Numbered from the stretch's first letter, positions 9,985 through 23,885 are shown. The stretch is DNA of 64,000 nucleotides from Streptomyces sp. RFCAC02 (GCF_004193175.1 NZ_SAUH01000001.1:4559501-4623500), one strand, 5' to 3'. Notes: generated by a model not told the origin, from the sequence alone. Translations and numbers: made by a program.

Positions 9985-10674
9985 GGCACGACCCTGCCGC
10001 AGCGGTCCGGACCGGTCGAACGATTTACCCCATGACGCGCCGGGCTGTCCGGGAGCGTGCCCCCGAGGGGCGCGGGCGCGGTCGTTCGCGTGTCGTCCGG
10101 TCGGAGCGGTCGGGACGCGTGGTGGAACGATGCACCGGCCCGGTCGGACGCCGGTGCCCCAGGCGGCGGAGGACCGGATCACGGCCGGCGGATCAGCCGT
10201 TTTCTCCGGCGGCGCACCCGCCGCGGGGCCGGGGGAGGGACGCCCCGCGACCCTGGCGAGCCCGCGACCGGCCCGGTGGAACGTTTTCCGCGGCGGACCC
10301 TGCCGACCCCCGGGAACATCGGTCCGGTCCCCGGATCCCCAGGACGTTGTCGGCTTCCCGACCCGCGTACGGGCGAGTGGAACGTTGTCGTCCCATGCCG
10401 TCGGCCCGGTCGGGTTCGTCAGCCGCGCGGCCGGTTCGCCGCTGCCTTGTCGACGCGTCTCGCATCCCTGATCTCCCGTTGGCCGGCACACCCCGCTCCA
10501 GCCAGACCGCGACACGAATCAGTACGGCAAGCAGGACCTTCAAGTCGGCCGGTATTCCCGGCCCTCGCGCTGGTGGCGTCGCACGCCGAGGCCCAGCAGC
10601 TGTGACGCCCTTATCCGGCTGCGTCCGGTTGGCCGGAGCGGGCCGGAGCGGGCCGGACCAGGACGGACGTACGG
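9985..10674. repeat. 690-bp gene-free stretch with AACGTT palindrome cluster 2
   Basis: No convincing gene. It holds variants of the palindromic repeat: GAACGATTTACCCC near 10017, GGTGGAACGATGCACCGG at about 10120, GGTGGAACGTTTTCCGCGG at about 10275, AGGACGTTGTCGGC near 10341 and GTGGAACGTTGTCG near 10377. Cores are 106, 154, 62 and 40 bp apart. The remaining ~280 bp up to 10674 shows only GC-rich spacer with short GGCCGGAGCG repeats at about 10630-10660, just beyond the 3' end of the MerR-type gene. Confidence 0.7.
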
Positions 10675-11742
10675 TCAGTCGTCCAGGCGGACCGGCATCA
10701 GGATCGAGAAGGCGTCCTCGTCGTCGGGCCGGCGGATCGCGATCGGCGCCGTGGGTGCCCCCAGCTCCAGAAACAACCGGTCCCGGGCTCCGGCGGCCAG
10801 CGCGTCCAGCAGGAACCCGCGGTTGACCGCGACGCGGTTCGGGTCGTCGTCGGTGTCCGCGCAGAGGGTCACCGTGTCGCCGTCCTCCACCTTGAGCACG
10901 CTGAGGTCGGGCGCTCCCGCATCGCCGGCGCGGACAGGACCGGTCACCAGGGCCTTCCGGAAGGCCGCCACCCCGACAAGGCCACGGCGTCCGCCGGCCA
11001 CCGGCAGGAGACGACGGTAGTCGGGGAAGTCGTGGTCGAGGCACCGACCGGCCGCCTGCCTGTCCCCGGCCTCCAGAGTCACGCGGTCACCGTCGACACA
11101 GAGCCGCACGGGTCCCTCGCCGTCCGACAGCGCCCGCATCGCGTCGACGAGCGGGGCGGGCACGATGACCTGCACCCGGCTCCCGTCGTGTCCGGCGACG
11201 CCGGCCCGCGCGACGGCCATTCGGTACCGGTCGGTGGCCACGACACGGAGGCTCTCCCCCTCGATGTCGAACAGGACCCCGCCGAGCATGGGCAGCTCCG
11301 GGTCGGTGCTCGCCGCGAAACGGACGGTGTCCAGTGCGGCTGCCAGTCCGGGCGCGGCGATGGACAGCCGGACGGTGGCGACGCGGGGCGAAGTCATGAC
11401 GTTCTCCCTGTGATCGAGTAGCGCTTGGAGCGCGGAGAACTCGCTGCGGGCATCGGACAGCCCTTGTTCGACGCGGCGCAGGTATGCCTCGAGCAGCTTC
11501 CGGACCAGGCCGGTGTCCGCGCCGGACCAGCCGGCCAGCACCAGCCGGATGTCCGCCAGCGGCATGCCGGCCCGGCGCAAGCGGGCCAGCACCCGGGCCT
11601 CTTCGAGCTGCTCGGGCGCGTACCAGCGGTATCCGCTCACCGGATCCACCCAGGCCGGGACCAGCACACCGGCACGGTCGTAGAACCGCAGGGCACTCAC
11701 GCCCAGGCCGCTGTCGCGGGCCGTCTCGCCGATGCTGCGCAT
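10675..11742 (-). CDS. MerR-type regulator fused to a DNA polymerase III beta-clamp-like domain
   Basis: 355 residues. ATG at 11742 follows GGAGAACGAC. Residues 1-110 are a MerR domain: MRSIGETARDSGLGVSALRFYDRAG is the helix-turn-helix with the FYD motif, then SGYRWY and LRRAGMPLADIR. The rest resembles the second and third domains of the DnaN sliding clamp: ATDRYRMAVARA, then the DFPDYRRLLP motif, DPNRVAVNRGFLLDAL, and a C-terminal APIAIRRPDDEDAFSILMPVRL close to clamp C-termini. Such fusions occur in Streptomyces (from memory). The clamp part may act as a ligand-binding or dimer-forming sensor rather than a processivity factor (inference). It is flanked on both sides by palindromic repeat clusters. 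Confidence 0.88.
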   Translation of the reverse strand: MRSIGETARDSGLGVSALRFYDRAGVLVPAWVDPVSGYRWYAPEQLEEARVLARLRRAGMPLADIRLVLAGWSGADTGLVRKLLEAYLRRVEQGLSDARSEFSALQALLDHRENVMTSPRVATVRLSIAAPGLAAALDTVRFAASTDPELPMLGGVLFDIEGESLRVVATDRYRMAVARAGVAGHDGSRVQVIVPAPLVDAMRALSDGEGPVRLCVDGDRVTLEAGDRQAAGRCLDHDFPDYRRLLPVAGGRRGLVGVAAFRKALVTGPVRAGDAGAPDLSVLKVEDGDTVTLCADTDDDPNRVAVNRGFLLDALAAGARDRLFLELGAPTAPIAIRRPDDEDAFSILMPVRLDD

Positions 11743-12058
11743 GTCGTTCTCCACACCCGGCACTCTGGGCCCTGCACAAGGTCGAGGGTCAATACGGCTC
11801 CGGAGCGGGATTTCGCGGCGCTCAGCAGCCGGCCCGCCACCCCGCGCATGCCTCATACAGATGACATACCGCAGTGATCACGGCTGGTCGGCCCCCGCGA
11901 CCCCGCACATGCTGTCGGGGAGAACGTTCCACCGGCGTTCGGTCGCTGGCTTCTCTGTGGTGTCCGAGGCTGCTGCGGGGCCTGGGGTAGAACGTTGTAC
12001 TCCGGTGTCTTCCCGCGGGGTACAACGTTCCACCACCCGGCCTCTCGCCGGACGGTGG
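11743..12058. repeat. 316-bp gene-free stretch with AACGTT palindrome cluster 3
   Basis: Three clear palindrome copies: GAGAACGTTCCACCGG at about 11920, GGTAGAACGTTGTACTCCGG at about 11986, and GGTACAACGTTCCACCACCC at about 12019. Cores are 66 and 34 bp apart. The first ~170 bp is the upstream region of the MerR-type gene and shows no repeat. No ORF here looks real. Confidence 0.75.
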
Positions 12059-12970
12059 TCAGGCCGTCGTCAGGTCGGTCGGGTCCGTGTTGGCGCCGCA
12101 CAGGACCACGCAGGTCTCGTCGTCCGTGTCCGGCGCTCCCGCCAGGGCGGCTGCCGCGGCGTGTTCCACCACGAGGTGGTGGTCGGTCCACAGGCGCCGG
12201 CGTTCCGTCTCGATCGCCTCGTCGGTGACCAGGACGGACGTCGTGTGCGGCTGCTGCGCCCAGTACAGGGCCTCGGCCGACACCCGCCGCGCCCCGAGGG
12301 AGTCCGCCGCGACCGAGTCCACCGCGACGTCCACCGGTTCCCCGGCGGCGAGCGCCGCGTCGAGCGCCCTGCAGTGCTCCGGTTCGACGGCCACCACCTC
12401 GATCCCGTGACGGGCGGCCGCGGCGGCGACCCCGGAGAACAGTCCGCCCCCGCCGACCGCGACCACCACCCGACGCACCCCGGGCCGCACGGCCACGATC
12501 TCCGTCAGCAGCGTGCCCGCCCCCGCCGCGATCAGCGGATGGTCGTACGCGTGCGACGCCAGCGCCCCGCTGCCCGCCGTGAACTCCGCGCACGCGGCCG
12601 CCGCCTCCGCGTACTCGCGCCCCACCTGCCGCACATCAGCGCCGAGCCGCCGCAGCCGCGCCACCTTCACCGCCGGCGCGGTCTCCGGCACGAAGACGGT
12701 GGCCGTGACACCCTCGCGCGCCGCGGCCCACGCGCAGGCGAGCCCCGCGTTCCCGCCGGAGGCGATCGCGACGCCCGCGTCGGGCAGGACGCCCGCCTCG
12801 CGCCGCTCCGCCAGGAAGTTGAGGGCACCCCGCGCCTTGAACGTCCCGGTGTGCTGGAGGAACTCCAGCGCGAACCACCGCCGTTCCCCGGCGGGCGCCA
12901 CCGTCACGGGCCGGACGTGCCCCGCGACCCGGGCCGCGGCCGCCTCGATGTCGTCATGGTCGATCACCAC
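12059..12970 (-). CDS. Threonine/serine dehydratase-like PLP enzyme
   Basis: 303-residue fold-type II PLP enzyme related to threonine/serine dehydratases, which deaminate a hydroxy-amino acid to a keto acid. Start ATG at 12970. Seen: the PLP-lysine motif HTGTFKARGALN, the substrate loop ASGGNAGLACAWAA, and the glycine-rich phosphate loop VAVGGGGLFSGVAA. A C-terminal ACT domain is absent, so it matches catabolic or short forms rather than allosteric IlvA. It is divergent from the amidohydrolase at 13058, with only 87 bp between starts. The exact substrate (Thr, Ser or another) is not decided by the sequence. Confidence 0.88.
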   Translation of the reverse strand: MVIDHDDIEAAAARVAGHVRPVTVAPAGERRWFALEFLQHTGTFKARGALNFLAERREAGVLPDAGVAIASGGNAGLACAWAAAREGVTATVFVPETAPAVKVARLRRLGADVRQVGREYAEAAAACAEFTAGSGALASHAYDHPLIAAGAGTLLTEIVAVRPGVRRVVVAVGGGGLFSGVAAAAARHGIEVVAVEPEHCRALDAALAAGEPVDVAVDSVAADSLGARRVSAEALYWAQQPHTTSVLVTDEAIETERRRLWTDHHLVVEHAAAAALAGAPDTDDETCVVLCGANTDPTDLTTA

Positions 12971-13057
12971 AGCACCCTACGGCGGCGGCCCGGCGCGCAC
13001 CGACCCCCGCCCCCGCACGGCCCGCCCCCGCCGGCCCGTGGGATAGGTTCATTCGCC

Positions 13058-14278
13058 ATGGATATAGCGATCAGATCGGGTCATGTCGTCCCCGTCACCG
13101 GCGATCCCATCGACGGCGGCACCGTACTCGTCCAGAACGGCCGGATCACCGCCGTCGGCCCCGACGCCGAGGTCACCGTCCCCGAGGGCGTGCGGACCGT
13201 GGACGCGGCCGGCCGCTGGGTCCTGCCCGGCTTCGTCGAGGCACACGGCCACATCGGCATCCACGAGGAGGGCGAGGGCTGGGCCGGCAACGACACCAAC
13301 GAGATGACCGACCCCAACGCGGCCCGGATGCGCGCCCTCGACGCCATCAACCCCGCCGACACCGGCTTCGCCGACGCCCTCGCCGGCGGCGTCACCAGCG
13401 CCGTGATCAAGCCCGGTTCCGGCAACCCCATCGGCGGACAGACCGTCGCCCTCAAGTGCTGGGGCCGCAGCGTGGACGACATGCTGATCCGCGAGCCGGT
13501 CAGCGTGAAGAGCGCCCTCGGCGAGAACCCGAAGCGCGTCTACGGCGACAAGAAACAGCTCCCCTCGACCCGGCAGGGCGTGGCCGCCGTCATCCGCGAC
13601 GCGTTCACCCGCGCCCAGGACTACCGGGCGAAGCGCGACCACGCGGCGGCCGAGGGCAAGCCGTTCGACCGCGACCCGAGCCTGGAGATCCTGGTCCGCG
13701 TCCTCGACGGCGAGCTGCCCTGGTGCCAGCACACCCACCGCGCCGACGACATATCGACGGCCCTGCGGCTCGCCGACGAGTTCGGCTACCGCGTCGTCAT
13801 CAACCACGCCACCGAGGGCCACCTCATCGCCGACGAGATCGCCCGCCGCGACATCCCGGTGATCAGCGGCCCGCTGTTCACCACCCGCAGCAAGGTGGAG
13901 CTGCGCGAACGCACCCTGGCGAACCCCGGCATCCTCCAGCGGGCCGGCGTCAAGGTCGCCATCACCACCGACCACCCGGTCGTCCCGATCAACTTCCTCG
14001 TGCACCAGGTCACCCTGGCCGTCAAGGAGGGCCTCGACCGCGACGCCGCGCTGCGCACCATCACGGCGAACCCGGCGGAGATCCTCGGCCTCGACGACCG
14101 CGTCGGCGCCCTGCGGCCCGGCCTGGACGGCGACATCGTCATCTGGTCCGGCGACCCGCTGGACGTGATGAGCCGCGCCCTCACCGTCTTCATCGAGGGC
14201 CGCGAGGTCTACCGGTGGGACGAGGAGCGCCGCTCCGGCACGGTCACCGACCCGTACTACCGCGAGGCGCTCGTCTGA
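13058..14278 (+). CDS. Amidohydrolase family protein (imidazolonepropionase-like)
   Basis: 406-residue metal-dependent hydrolase. ATG at 13058 begins MDIAIRSGHVVPVTGDPIDG, the normal N-terminal beta-sandwich of the family. Upstream the same frame runs open through repeat DNA and is not coding. Metal-site motifs: GFVEAHGHIGIHEEG (HxH), QHTHRADD, INHATEGHLIADE and ITTDHPVVP (the Asp of the TTDHP motif). The C-terminal strand VGALRPGLDGDIVIWSGDP restores the sandwich. It is probably a cytoplasmic deacetylase, dipeptidase or ring hydrolase, but the substrate cannot be named. A GC-rich stem-loop follows the stop. Confidence 0.9.
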   Translation: MDIAIRSGHVVPVTGDPIDGGTVLVQNGRITAVGPDAEVTVPEGVRTVDAAGRWVLPGFVEAHGHIGIHEEGEGWAGNDTNEMTDPNAARMRALDAINPADTGFADALAGGVTSAVIKPGSGNPIGGQTVALKCWGRSVDDMLIREPVSVKSALGENPKRVYGDKKQLPSTRQGVAAVIRDAFTRAQDYRAKRDHAAAEGKPFDRDPSLEILVRVLDGELPWCQHTHRADDISTALRLADEFGYRVVINHATEGHLIADEIARRDIPVISGPLFTTRSKVELRERTLANPGILQRAGVKVAITTDHPVVPINFLVHQVTLAVKEGLDRDAALRTITANPAEILGLDDRVGALRPGLDGDIVIWSGDPLDVMSRALTVFIEGREVYRWDEERRSGTVTDPYYREALV

Positions 14279-14290
14279 CGCGTCCCGCTC

Positions 14291-14320
14291 CGCCCCCGGT
14301 GGCCCCGGCCGCCGGGGGCG
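14291..14320 (+). terminator. Stem-loop after the amidohydrolase
   Basis: CGCCCCCGG at 14291 pairs with CCGGGGGCG at 14312, giving a 9-bp GC-only stem 13 bases past the stop. There is no T-run, as is usual in streptomycetes. Confidence 0.55.
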
Positions 14321-14393
14321 GTTACGGTGGTGGTCAAGTAGCCAGGTTCTGGAGCGAGTTGACGCGGGGCGGGGCGGCGGCAGAGGGGGCGGC

Positions 14394-15415
14394 GTGGCGT
14401 CGGACACGGTGCGCGATGCGGTACGGCTGATGGCGGCGCCCGGCGATGGGATCGCCCCCGCGGCCGTGGCCGACCTGGTCCGCCGCCGCCTCGCCGACGA
14501 CCCCGTCGGCCGGGCCGCCCTCACCGCTCTGGACGACGCACCGGACGACCCCGGCACCGTACGGCGCCTGGAGGGGACGATCCGCGCCCTCGGCGACCGC
14601 GACCCGGCGTTCCTGGCCGCCCTCACCCGCGTCGTGCACCGCGCCACCGCCGCCCCCGCCGACCCGCCCGCCCTCCCGAGGACGAGCCCCCGGCCGGCAC
14701 CGACGACGCGCCGCCACCCGTCCCGCCCCGCACTCCGCTGACGATCGGCCCGGTCTCCTTCGCACGGACCCCGGCCGGCCGCGCCGCCCTGGCGGTCACC
14801 GCCTGCGGTCTCGCAGCCCTCGTCGGCCTCGGCGCGTACGGCGGTTGGCGGGTCACCGGCGGCTCGGACACCTCCGATCCCGGCGAGATCGCCATCACGA
14901 CGCCCCCGCCCGGCGGCGGCGACGACGCCCGCGCCGCCGTCGTCCTCACCGAGGAGACGGTGGCCGACGCCCTCCCGAACTCGTTCGACCTGCCCGACGG
15001 CTGGCTGCTCGCCGCACTGCCCGTCACCACGATCGCGACCCTGAACCACGACTCCGGCACACTCAGCGGCCCGCAGGCCACCGTCTCCTACACGGACGAC
15101 GCAGGCATGACCGCCGACGTCACGCTCTACGCCCTCGACAACACGGAGATCGCCCAGGTCCTCCTCGAAGAACTGGCGCTGTCGTCGAGCGACGGATCGG
15201 CGCGGCCGCTCGACCTGCCGGCGATCGGCGACGGCAGCTTCGCCTACGAGACCGGCATCTCCCGGCCGCAGCCCCGGTTCGTCGTCGTCCGCACCGGCGC
15301 GACGATCGCCCTCGTGAGCGGACGGGGTGAGGAGGGGCAGCCCTTCGACATCGGCCACCTGGAGCAGCTCGCCCGTCTGGTCTCCGACCGCGTCCGCACC
15401 GCCCGGACCCCCTGA
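14394..15415 (+). CDS. Membrane-anchored hypothetical protein, interrupted by a -1 frameshift
   Basis: Two ORFs in different frames form one plausible protein. The first runs from GTG 14394 (MASDTVRDAVRLMAAPGDGI) and ends as a shadow at 14741. The second is in the frame ending at 15415. Joining them near 14663-14678, at the C-rich CGCCCTCCCGAGG, needs one missing base. The product would be ~340 residues: a helical cytoplasmic N-terminal part (AAVADLVRRRLADDP), a Pro/Asp-rich linker, one transmembrane segment (AALAVTACGLAALVGLGAYG), then an external domain (PNSFDLPDGWLLAALP to VSGRGEEGQPFDIGHLEQL). Function unknown. Two other genes in the window show the same kind of shift, so a sequence error is likelier than true decay. 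Confidence 0.65.
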
Positions 15416-15428
15416 CGCGGAACCCGCC

Positions 15429-17594
<2,166 letters not shown>

Positions 17595-17670
17595 AGGCTC
17601 TCTCCTCTTCGATCGGTGCACGGCGCCGCCACGGACGCGGGCACGCGCGGTACGGGGGTGCGGGGCGCGG

Positions 17671-19157
17671 TCAGTCCGGTGCGGCGGCGAGCCGCCGCAC
17701 CGCCGCCATCGGCACATGCAGCCACGCCGGGCGGTGCCGTGCCTCGTACAGCACCTCGTAGACGGCCTTGTCCGCCTCGTAGGCGCGCAGCAGGTCGAGC
17801 TGGCCCATCGGGTCCTGGCCCGACGCGTCGGCGTAACCCGCGCAGTAGGCGGCCCGGTTGGCGCGCGACCAGGCGTCCACCCAGGCGCCGCCGGCGCGGT
17901 GCTGGCAGGCGGCGTAGTCGAACGATCTGAGCATCCCCGCGATGTCCCGCACCACGGGGCCCGGCCGCCGCCGGTCGGCCAGCGGGCGGGCCGGTTCGCC
18001 CTCGAAGTCGATCAGCGTCCAGGTGTCCTCGCCGGGCGCGCACAGGACCTGCCCCAGGTGCAGATCGCCGTGGAGCCGCTGCGCGACGCACGTGCCGCCG
18101 CGCCGGGCCCAGGCCGCCACGGCGTCGAACGACCGCCGCAGGCCCGCGCGGTGGGGGCGCAGGGCGGGCACGGCGTCCGCCACGTCGTCGAGCCGGCCGG
18201 CCATCCCCGCCGCGATCTGCTCCAGGCGCTCGCCCCGCAGTTCGGCGGTCGGCAGGGCGGTGGCGAGGGCCGTGTGGACCTCGGCGGTGGCACGGCCCAG
18301 GTCGCGCGCCGAGCCGGTGAAGTCGGTGCGGCTCGCGAGGGACTGGACGGCGAGCTGCCAGCCGTCGGTGGCCTTGGACAGGAACGGCGCGAGCACCCCG
18401 AGCGTCACCGGCTCCTCCCGGCCCGCGGGCTGTGACGCGGACGAGGGGTGCCCGGGCGGCGCGGGCGCCGGCGGTGCCGCCTCGAACCACGCGGCGGGCG
18501 GCGGCACCCGGTCGCACCCCGCCTCGGCGAGGGCGAGCGGCAGTTCGAGGTCCGGGTTGACGCCGGGGGAGACCCGCCGGAACAGCTTCAGGATGTGGCT
18601 GTCGCCGTAGACGACGGACGTGTTCGACTGCTCGCCGGTCAGCACCCGCGCCGACGCGCCGGAGGGGATCACGGAGCCGGGCGCGCGGGCGAACGTGAGG
18701 CCGCCCAGCCGTCCGGGGGCACGCAGCCGCTCCAGCAGCAGCCCCGCGAGGCGGGGATCGTGCAGGGCCTCGTAGACGGCGCGGCCGCGCAGCGGCCCGT
18801 CGGCGGGGCGGCCGACCAGGGCCGGGCCGAGCGACGGGGGCAGGACCGGCCGTACGCCGAGGAGCAACTGGTAGCAGTCGCCCTCGGGGGCGGGGCGCCC
18901 TCCTGGCCGCCGAGGCGCGTGCGGACGAGGAGGTGCAGCAGGCCCGGCGTGGGGCCGTCACCGGTGCACGGCAGCAGCTCGGTCGCCGAGACGAGGGTGA
19001 GCGAGCTGAGCGGACGGCCCTTGCCCGCGAACCACCGCTGCCTCGGCATCCAGCGGGCGAGGAGGCCCGTGAGGGACCTCAGCAGGGCGCTGCCCTGCGG
19101 CGGGGTGGCGAGCGGGAGGCGCGCCGGAACCGTCCGGGGTGAGGAGCTGTCCGACAT
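17671..19157 (-). CDS. mak: Maltokinase (Mak/Pep2), split by an apparent -1 frameshift
   Basis: Phosphorylates maltose to maltose 1-phosphate, the donor for GlgE. The reading frame starts at ATG 19157 ([19 protein letters not shown], then [19 protein letters not shown], the family N-terminus) and runs to about 18890. It then continues in another frame from [20 protein letters not shown] to the stop at 17671. The break lies at the G-run at 18885-18896 and needs one extra base. The second part holds the kinase-like motifs [33 protein letters not shown] and [10 protein letters not shown]. Joined length is ~495 residues, longer than the usual ~455 mainly at the N-terminus. The surrounding operon is intact, so a sequencing error is more likely than gene loss. 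Confidence 0.85.
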
Positions 19158-19317
19158 GGCGTCCTTTCCCCGGGCACGAGATATGTGGCGAAGTGTCCCG
19201 GATTGCGGTGAGCGTTGCCCAGCGGTGTGGGACGTGTCGTGAAGGCAGCGACCGAGCGGGTGAGGCCCGTAACGCAGATGGAGTGCCTTGGGCAGAGCTG
19301 GGCGGCGATGCAGAAAC

Positions 19318-19345
19318 GCTTACCCCCGGATGTCCGGGGGTAAGC
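19318..19345. terminator. Perfect 28-bp palindrome between treS and mak
   Basis: GCTTACCCCCGGA at 19318 is followed by a two-base centre and its exact reverse complement to 19345. It lies in the 278-bp gap between treS and mak, 90 bp past the treS stop. It could be a partial terminator that lowers mak-glgB expression, or an operator. The size of the gap suggests mak may have its own promoter. Confidence 0.7.
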
Positions 19346-19435
19346 CTGTGCTGCTCCCGCGCCGCGGCCCCGCCGCCCGCGCTCCACCGCCCCGTTCCGG
19401 CGGGGCGGCGGGGCGGCACGGCACGCGCCGCGGGG

Positions 19436-21138
<1,703 letters not shown>

Positions 21139-21142
<4 letters not shown>

Positions 21143-23295
21143 GGTGTGGGTGACCCTCCGGTCTGTGAGGACGGTCGCAGGGCCAGAATGTGGGCGGACG
21201 AGGCGTACGCGCCGCTCCGTCCCGGCTCAAGCCGCACATAGTTGTCCCTGCCCCAGTAATAGGTCGCTCCGGTGAGCTCGTCGCACACCGGGAAGGGCTC
21301 GGCTCCGCCTTCCTGCGCGGGCGTGAGACCGCACCCCTGGAGTTGCGCCATATCCAACGAGATCGTCGCTTCGTGGGTGTGGTGCGGATCGAGGTTGACC
21401 ACAGTCAGCACGCAGTCGGCGTGCGGTGTCCGGGACCGCTTGGAGTACGCCAGGATGTGCTCGTTGTTGGAGTAGTGGAAGTGCAGGTCGCGCAACTGCC
21501 GGAGCGCCGGGTGGCGCCGCCGCAGCTCGTTGAGGACGGTGATGAGCGGGGTGATGCTGCGCCCCTCCTCGTCGGCACGCGCCCAGTCGCGCGGCCTCAG
21601 CTCGAACTTCTCGGAGTGCGCGTACTCCTCGCTCCCGTGCGCCGCCGGCGTGTTCTCGCACAGTTCGTAGCCGGCGTACACGCCCCAGCTCGGGGAGAGC
21701 GTCGCGGCGAGCACGGCGCGCACCTCGAAGGCCGTGCGCCCCCCGTTCTGGAGGTACGCGTGCAGGATGTCGGGCGTGTTGACGAAGAAGTTCGGCCGCA
21801 TGTACGCCGCCGCGTCGCCGCTGAGCTCCGTCAGGTACTCGGTCAGCTCGTGGCGGCTGTTGCGCCAGGTGAAGTAGGTGTAGGACTGCTGGAAGCCGAT
21901 CCGGGCCAGGGTGTGCATCATCGCCGGCCGGGTGAACGCCTCGGCCAGGAAGATCACGTCGGGGTCGGTCCTGTTGATCTCGGCGATGACCTTCTCCCAG
22001 AACGCCACCGGCTTCGTGTGGGGGTTGTCCACGCGGAAGATCCGCACCCCGTGCGCCATCCAGTGGCGCAGCAGCCGCAGCGTCTCCCGGACGAGCCCCG
22101 CGAAGTCCTGCTCGAACGAGATGGGGTAGATGTCCTGGTACTTCTTCGGCGGGTTCTCGGCGTAGGCGATGGTCCCGTCCGCCCGCCTGCGGAACCACTC
22201 GGGGTGGGTCTTCACCCACGGGTGGTCGGGGCTGCACTGGAGCGCGAAGTCGAGCGCCACCTCGATGCCGAGGGCGGACGCCGTCGCCACGAAGTGGTCG
22301 AAGTCCTCCAGGGTGCCGAGGTCGGGGTGGACGGCGTCGTGCCCGCCGTCCGCCGAGCCGATCGCCCACGGGCTGCCCACGTCGTCGGTCCCGGCGGTGA
22401 GGGAGCCGCCGGGACCCTTGCGGAACGACGTGCCGATCGGGTGGATCGGCGGCAGGTACACCACGTCGAAGCCCATGCGGGCGATGGCGGGCAGGCGTTC
22501 GGCCGCGGTCCGCAGCGTGCCCGGGATCGGCGGCCTGCCCCGGCGCACCCTGGCGCCCTCGGAGCGCGGGAACATCTCGTACCACGAGCCGTACAGCGCG
22601 CGTTCCCGCTCCACGGTGAGCGGCAGGGGGCGCGAGGACGTGACGAGTTCGCGCAGCGGGAAGCGGTCGAGGACCGCGACGACGGCCGGGGCGGACGCGG
22701 CGGCGAGCCGGTCGGCCGGCGCGAGCGTCGTGTCCGCCAGCGCGCGCGCCGCCTCCTCGACGCTCGCGCGCCCCTCGCTCTTGGGCACTCCGGCCGCCGC
22801 GCGCCGGTGCAGTTCGGCGCCCTCGCGGAGCGTCAGCTCGACATCGACACCGGCCTCCACCTTGATGCGCGCCGTCCCGCGCCAGCCGGTGACCGGGTCG
22901 CCCCACGCCTCCACCGCGTACGTCCAGCGGCCCTCGCTGTCGGGTGTGATGTCAGCGCCCCAGCGGTCGGTGCCGGGGGCGAGTTCGCGCATCGGGGTCC
23001 ACGGGCCGAGACGGCCCTTGGGATCGCGCAGCACGACGTTCGCGCCGACGGCCTCGGAACCCTCCCGGAAGACGGTCGCGCTCACCTGGAAGGTCTCGCC
23101 GGGAACCGCCTTCGCGGGGCGCCTGCCGCAGTCGACGCGCGGCTGGACGTCGAGGACGGGGATACGACCGATCATCTGGAAATCACCTGGGGGCGTAGAG
23201 GGCGGACGCATTGCGGCATCAGGGGACATTTCCCCGGTGTTGGGCGGTTTTGTCCTTTGTATCTGCTTCGCGCGTGACTGGCTGGTGTCGAGCAT
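21139..23295 (-). CDS. glgE: Alpha-1,4-glucan:maltose-1-phosphate maltosyltransferase
   Basis: GH13_3 enzyme that extends alpha-1,4-glucan by two glucose units from maltose 1-phosphate. First gene of the operon. Motifs: [20 protein letters not shown] (family N-terminus), [29 protein letters not shown], the nucleophile in [14 protein letters not shown], the acid/base in [14 protein letters not shown], and [12 protein letters not shown]. The start is uncertain. ATG 23295 (718 residues) has GGGGAG close upstream and adds ~40 residues. ATG 23175 at MIGRIPVLD has AGGTGAT upstream and would give 678. Streptomyces homologues carry a short extension (from memory), so I keep the longer form. Confidence 0.95.
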
Positions 23296-23885
23296 GGGCG
23301 CTCCCCTGCGCGTTCACTCGGGTGGGGGTGGCGCATCGCTGCGCCAGGGACGCTTATGCCTTGGGAAAGGCTTTCCTGCCTTCGCCCGACCACACCGGTC
23401 AGCTTCGGACGTACGGCGGGCGTCGTCACGTCTGTGGCTCATGAGGGGGGAGTGGTCCGGCGGTACGGCGGTCCGGTGCCGGGTCGCGCGGGCGGGGCGG
23501 CGCCGCGGAGCGGGCGCGGCACCAGTTTTCCGCCGCCGGCGGTCGCGCGCGTTGCGGGAGCGTTGCGTGTGACGCACATCTGTGCGGTGGGGGGCGCGCC
23601 GGGCGGGTGCCGGGCGTGCGCGGGGCGTCGTCGGAGCCCGGCGGCGCAGTGCGCCGGGGTGCGGCGCACGAGGGGGTCACGGGAGCGCGACCCGCGCGCC
23701 GCGGTGGACAAGCCGTCGCAATGATCTTGTCAACTACCTGAAACAGGTGGGGAGTTGCTCGTCAGCTGTGACGATGTATCAGCTCCATCTCGGGGTCTAC
23801 GCGCGCTTCCCAGGCATCGGTACCGGCAGTAGGGTGCCGTTCCACCGGAACGCCCCCGACCACCGCGACCCCATGAGGTGGACCC
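23296..23885. promoter_or_regulatory. 590-bp divergent intergenic region with palindromes
   Basis: Separates glgE (leftward) from the peptide transporter operon (rightward), so it must hold both promoters. No credible gene is present. GGAAAG-G-CTTTCC at 23364-23376 is a 13-bp palindrome 69 bp upstream of the longer glgE start. ACCTG-AAA-CAGGT at 23736-23748 is another, set inside CAAC...GTTG flanks and overlapping a TTGTCA (23728) that could be a -35 element for the transporter. The middle ~300 bp is GC-rich with no structure I can interpret. Confidence 0.45.

Noticed and set aside
11732-13057. N-terminal extension of the amidohydrolase frame
   Set aside because: It runs through palindromic repeats and antisense to the dehydratase; family N-terminus is at 13058.
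13049-15358. 769-aa minus-strand ORF
   Set aside because: Antisense to the amidohydrolase and its neighbour; Val/Asp/Gly-rich shadow composition.
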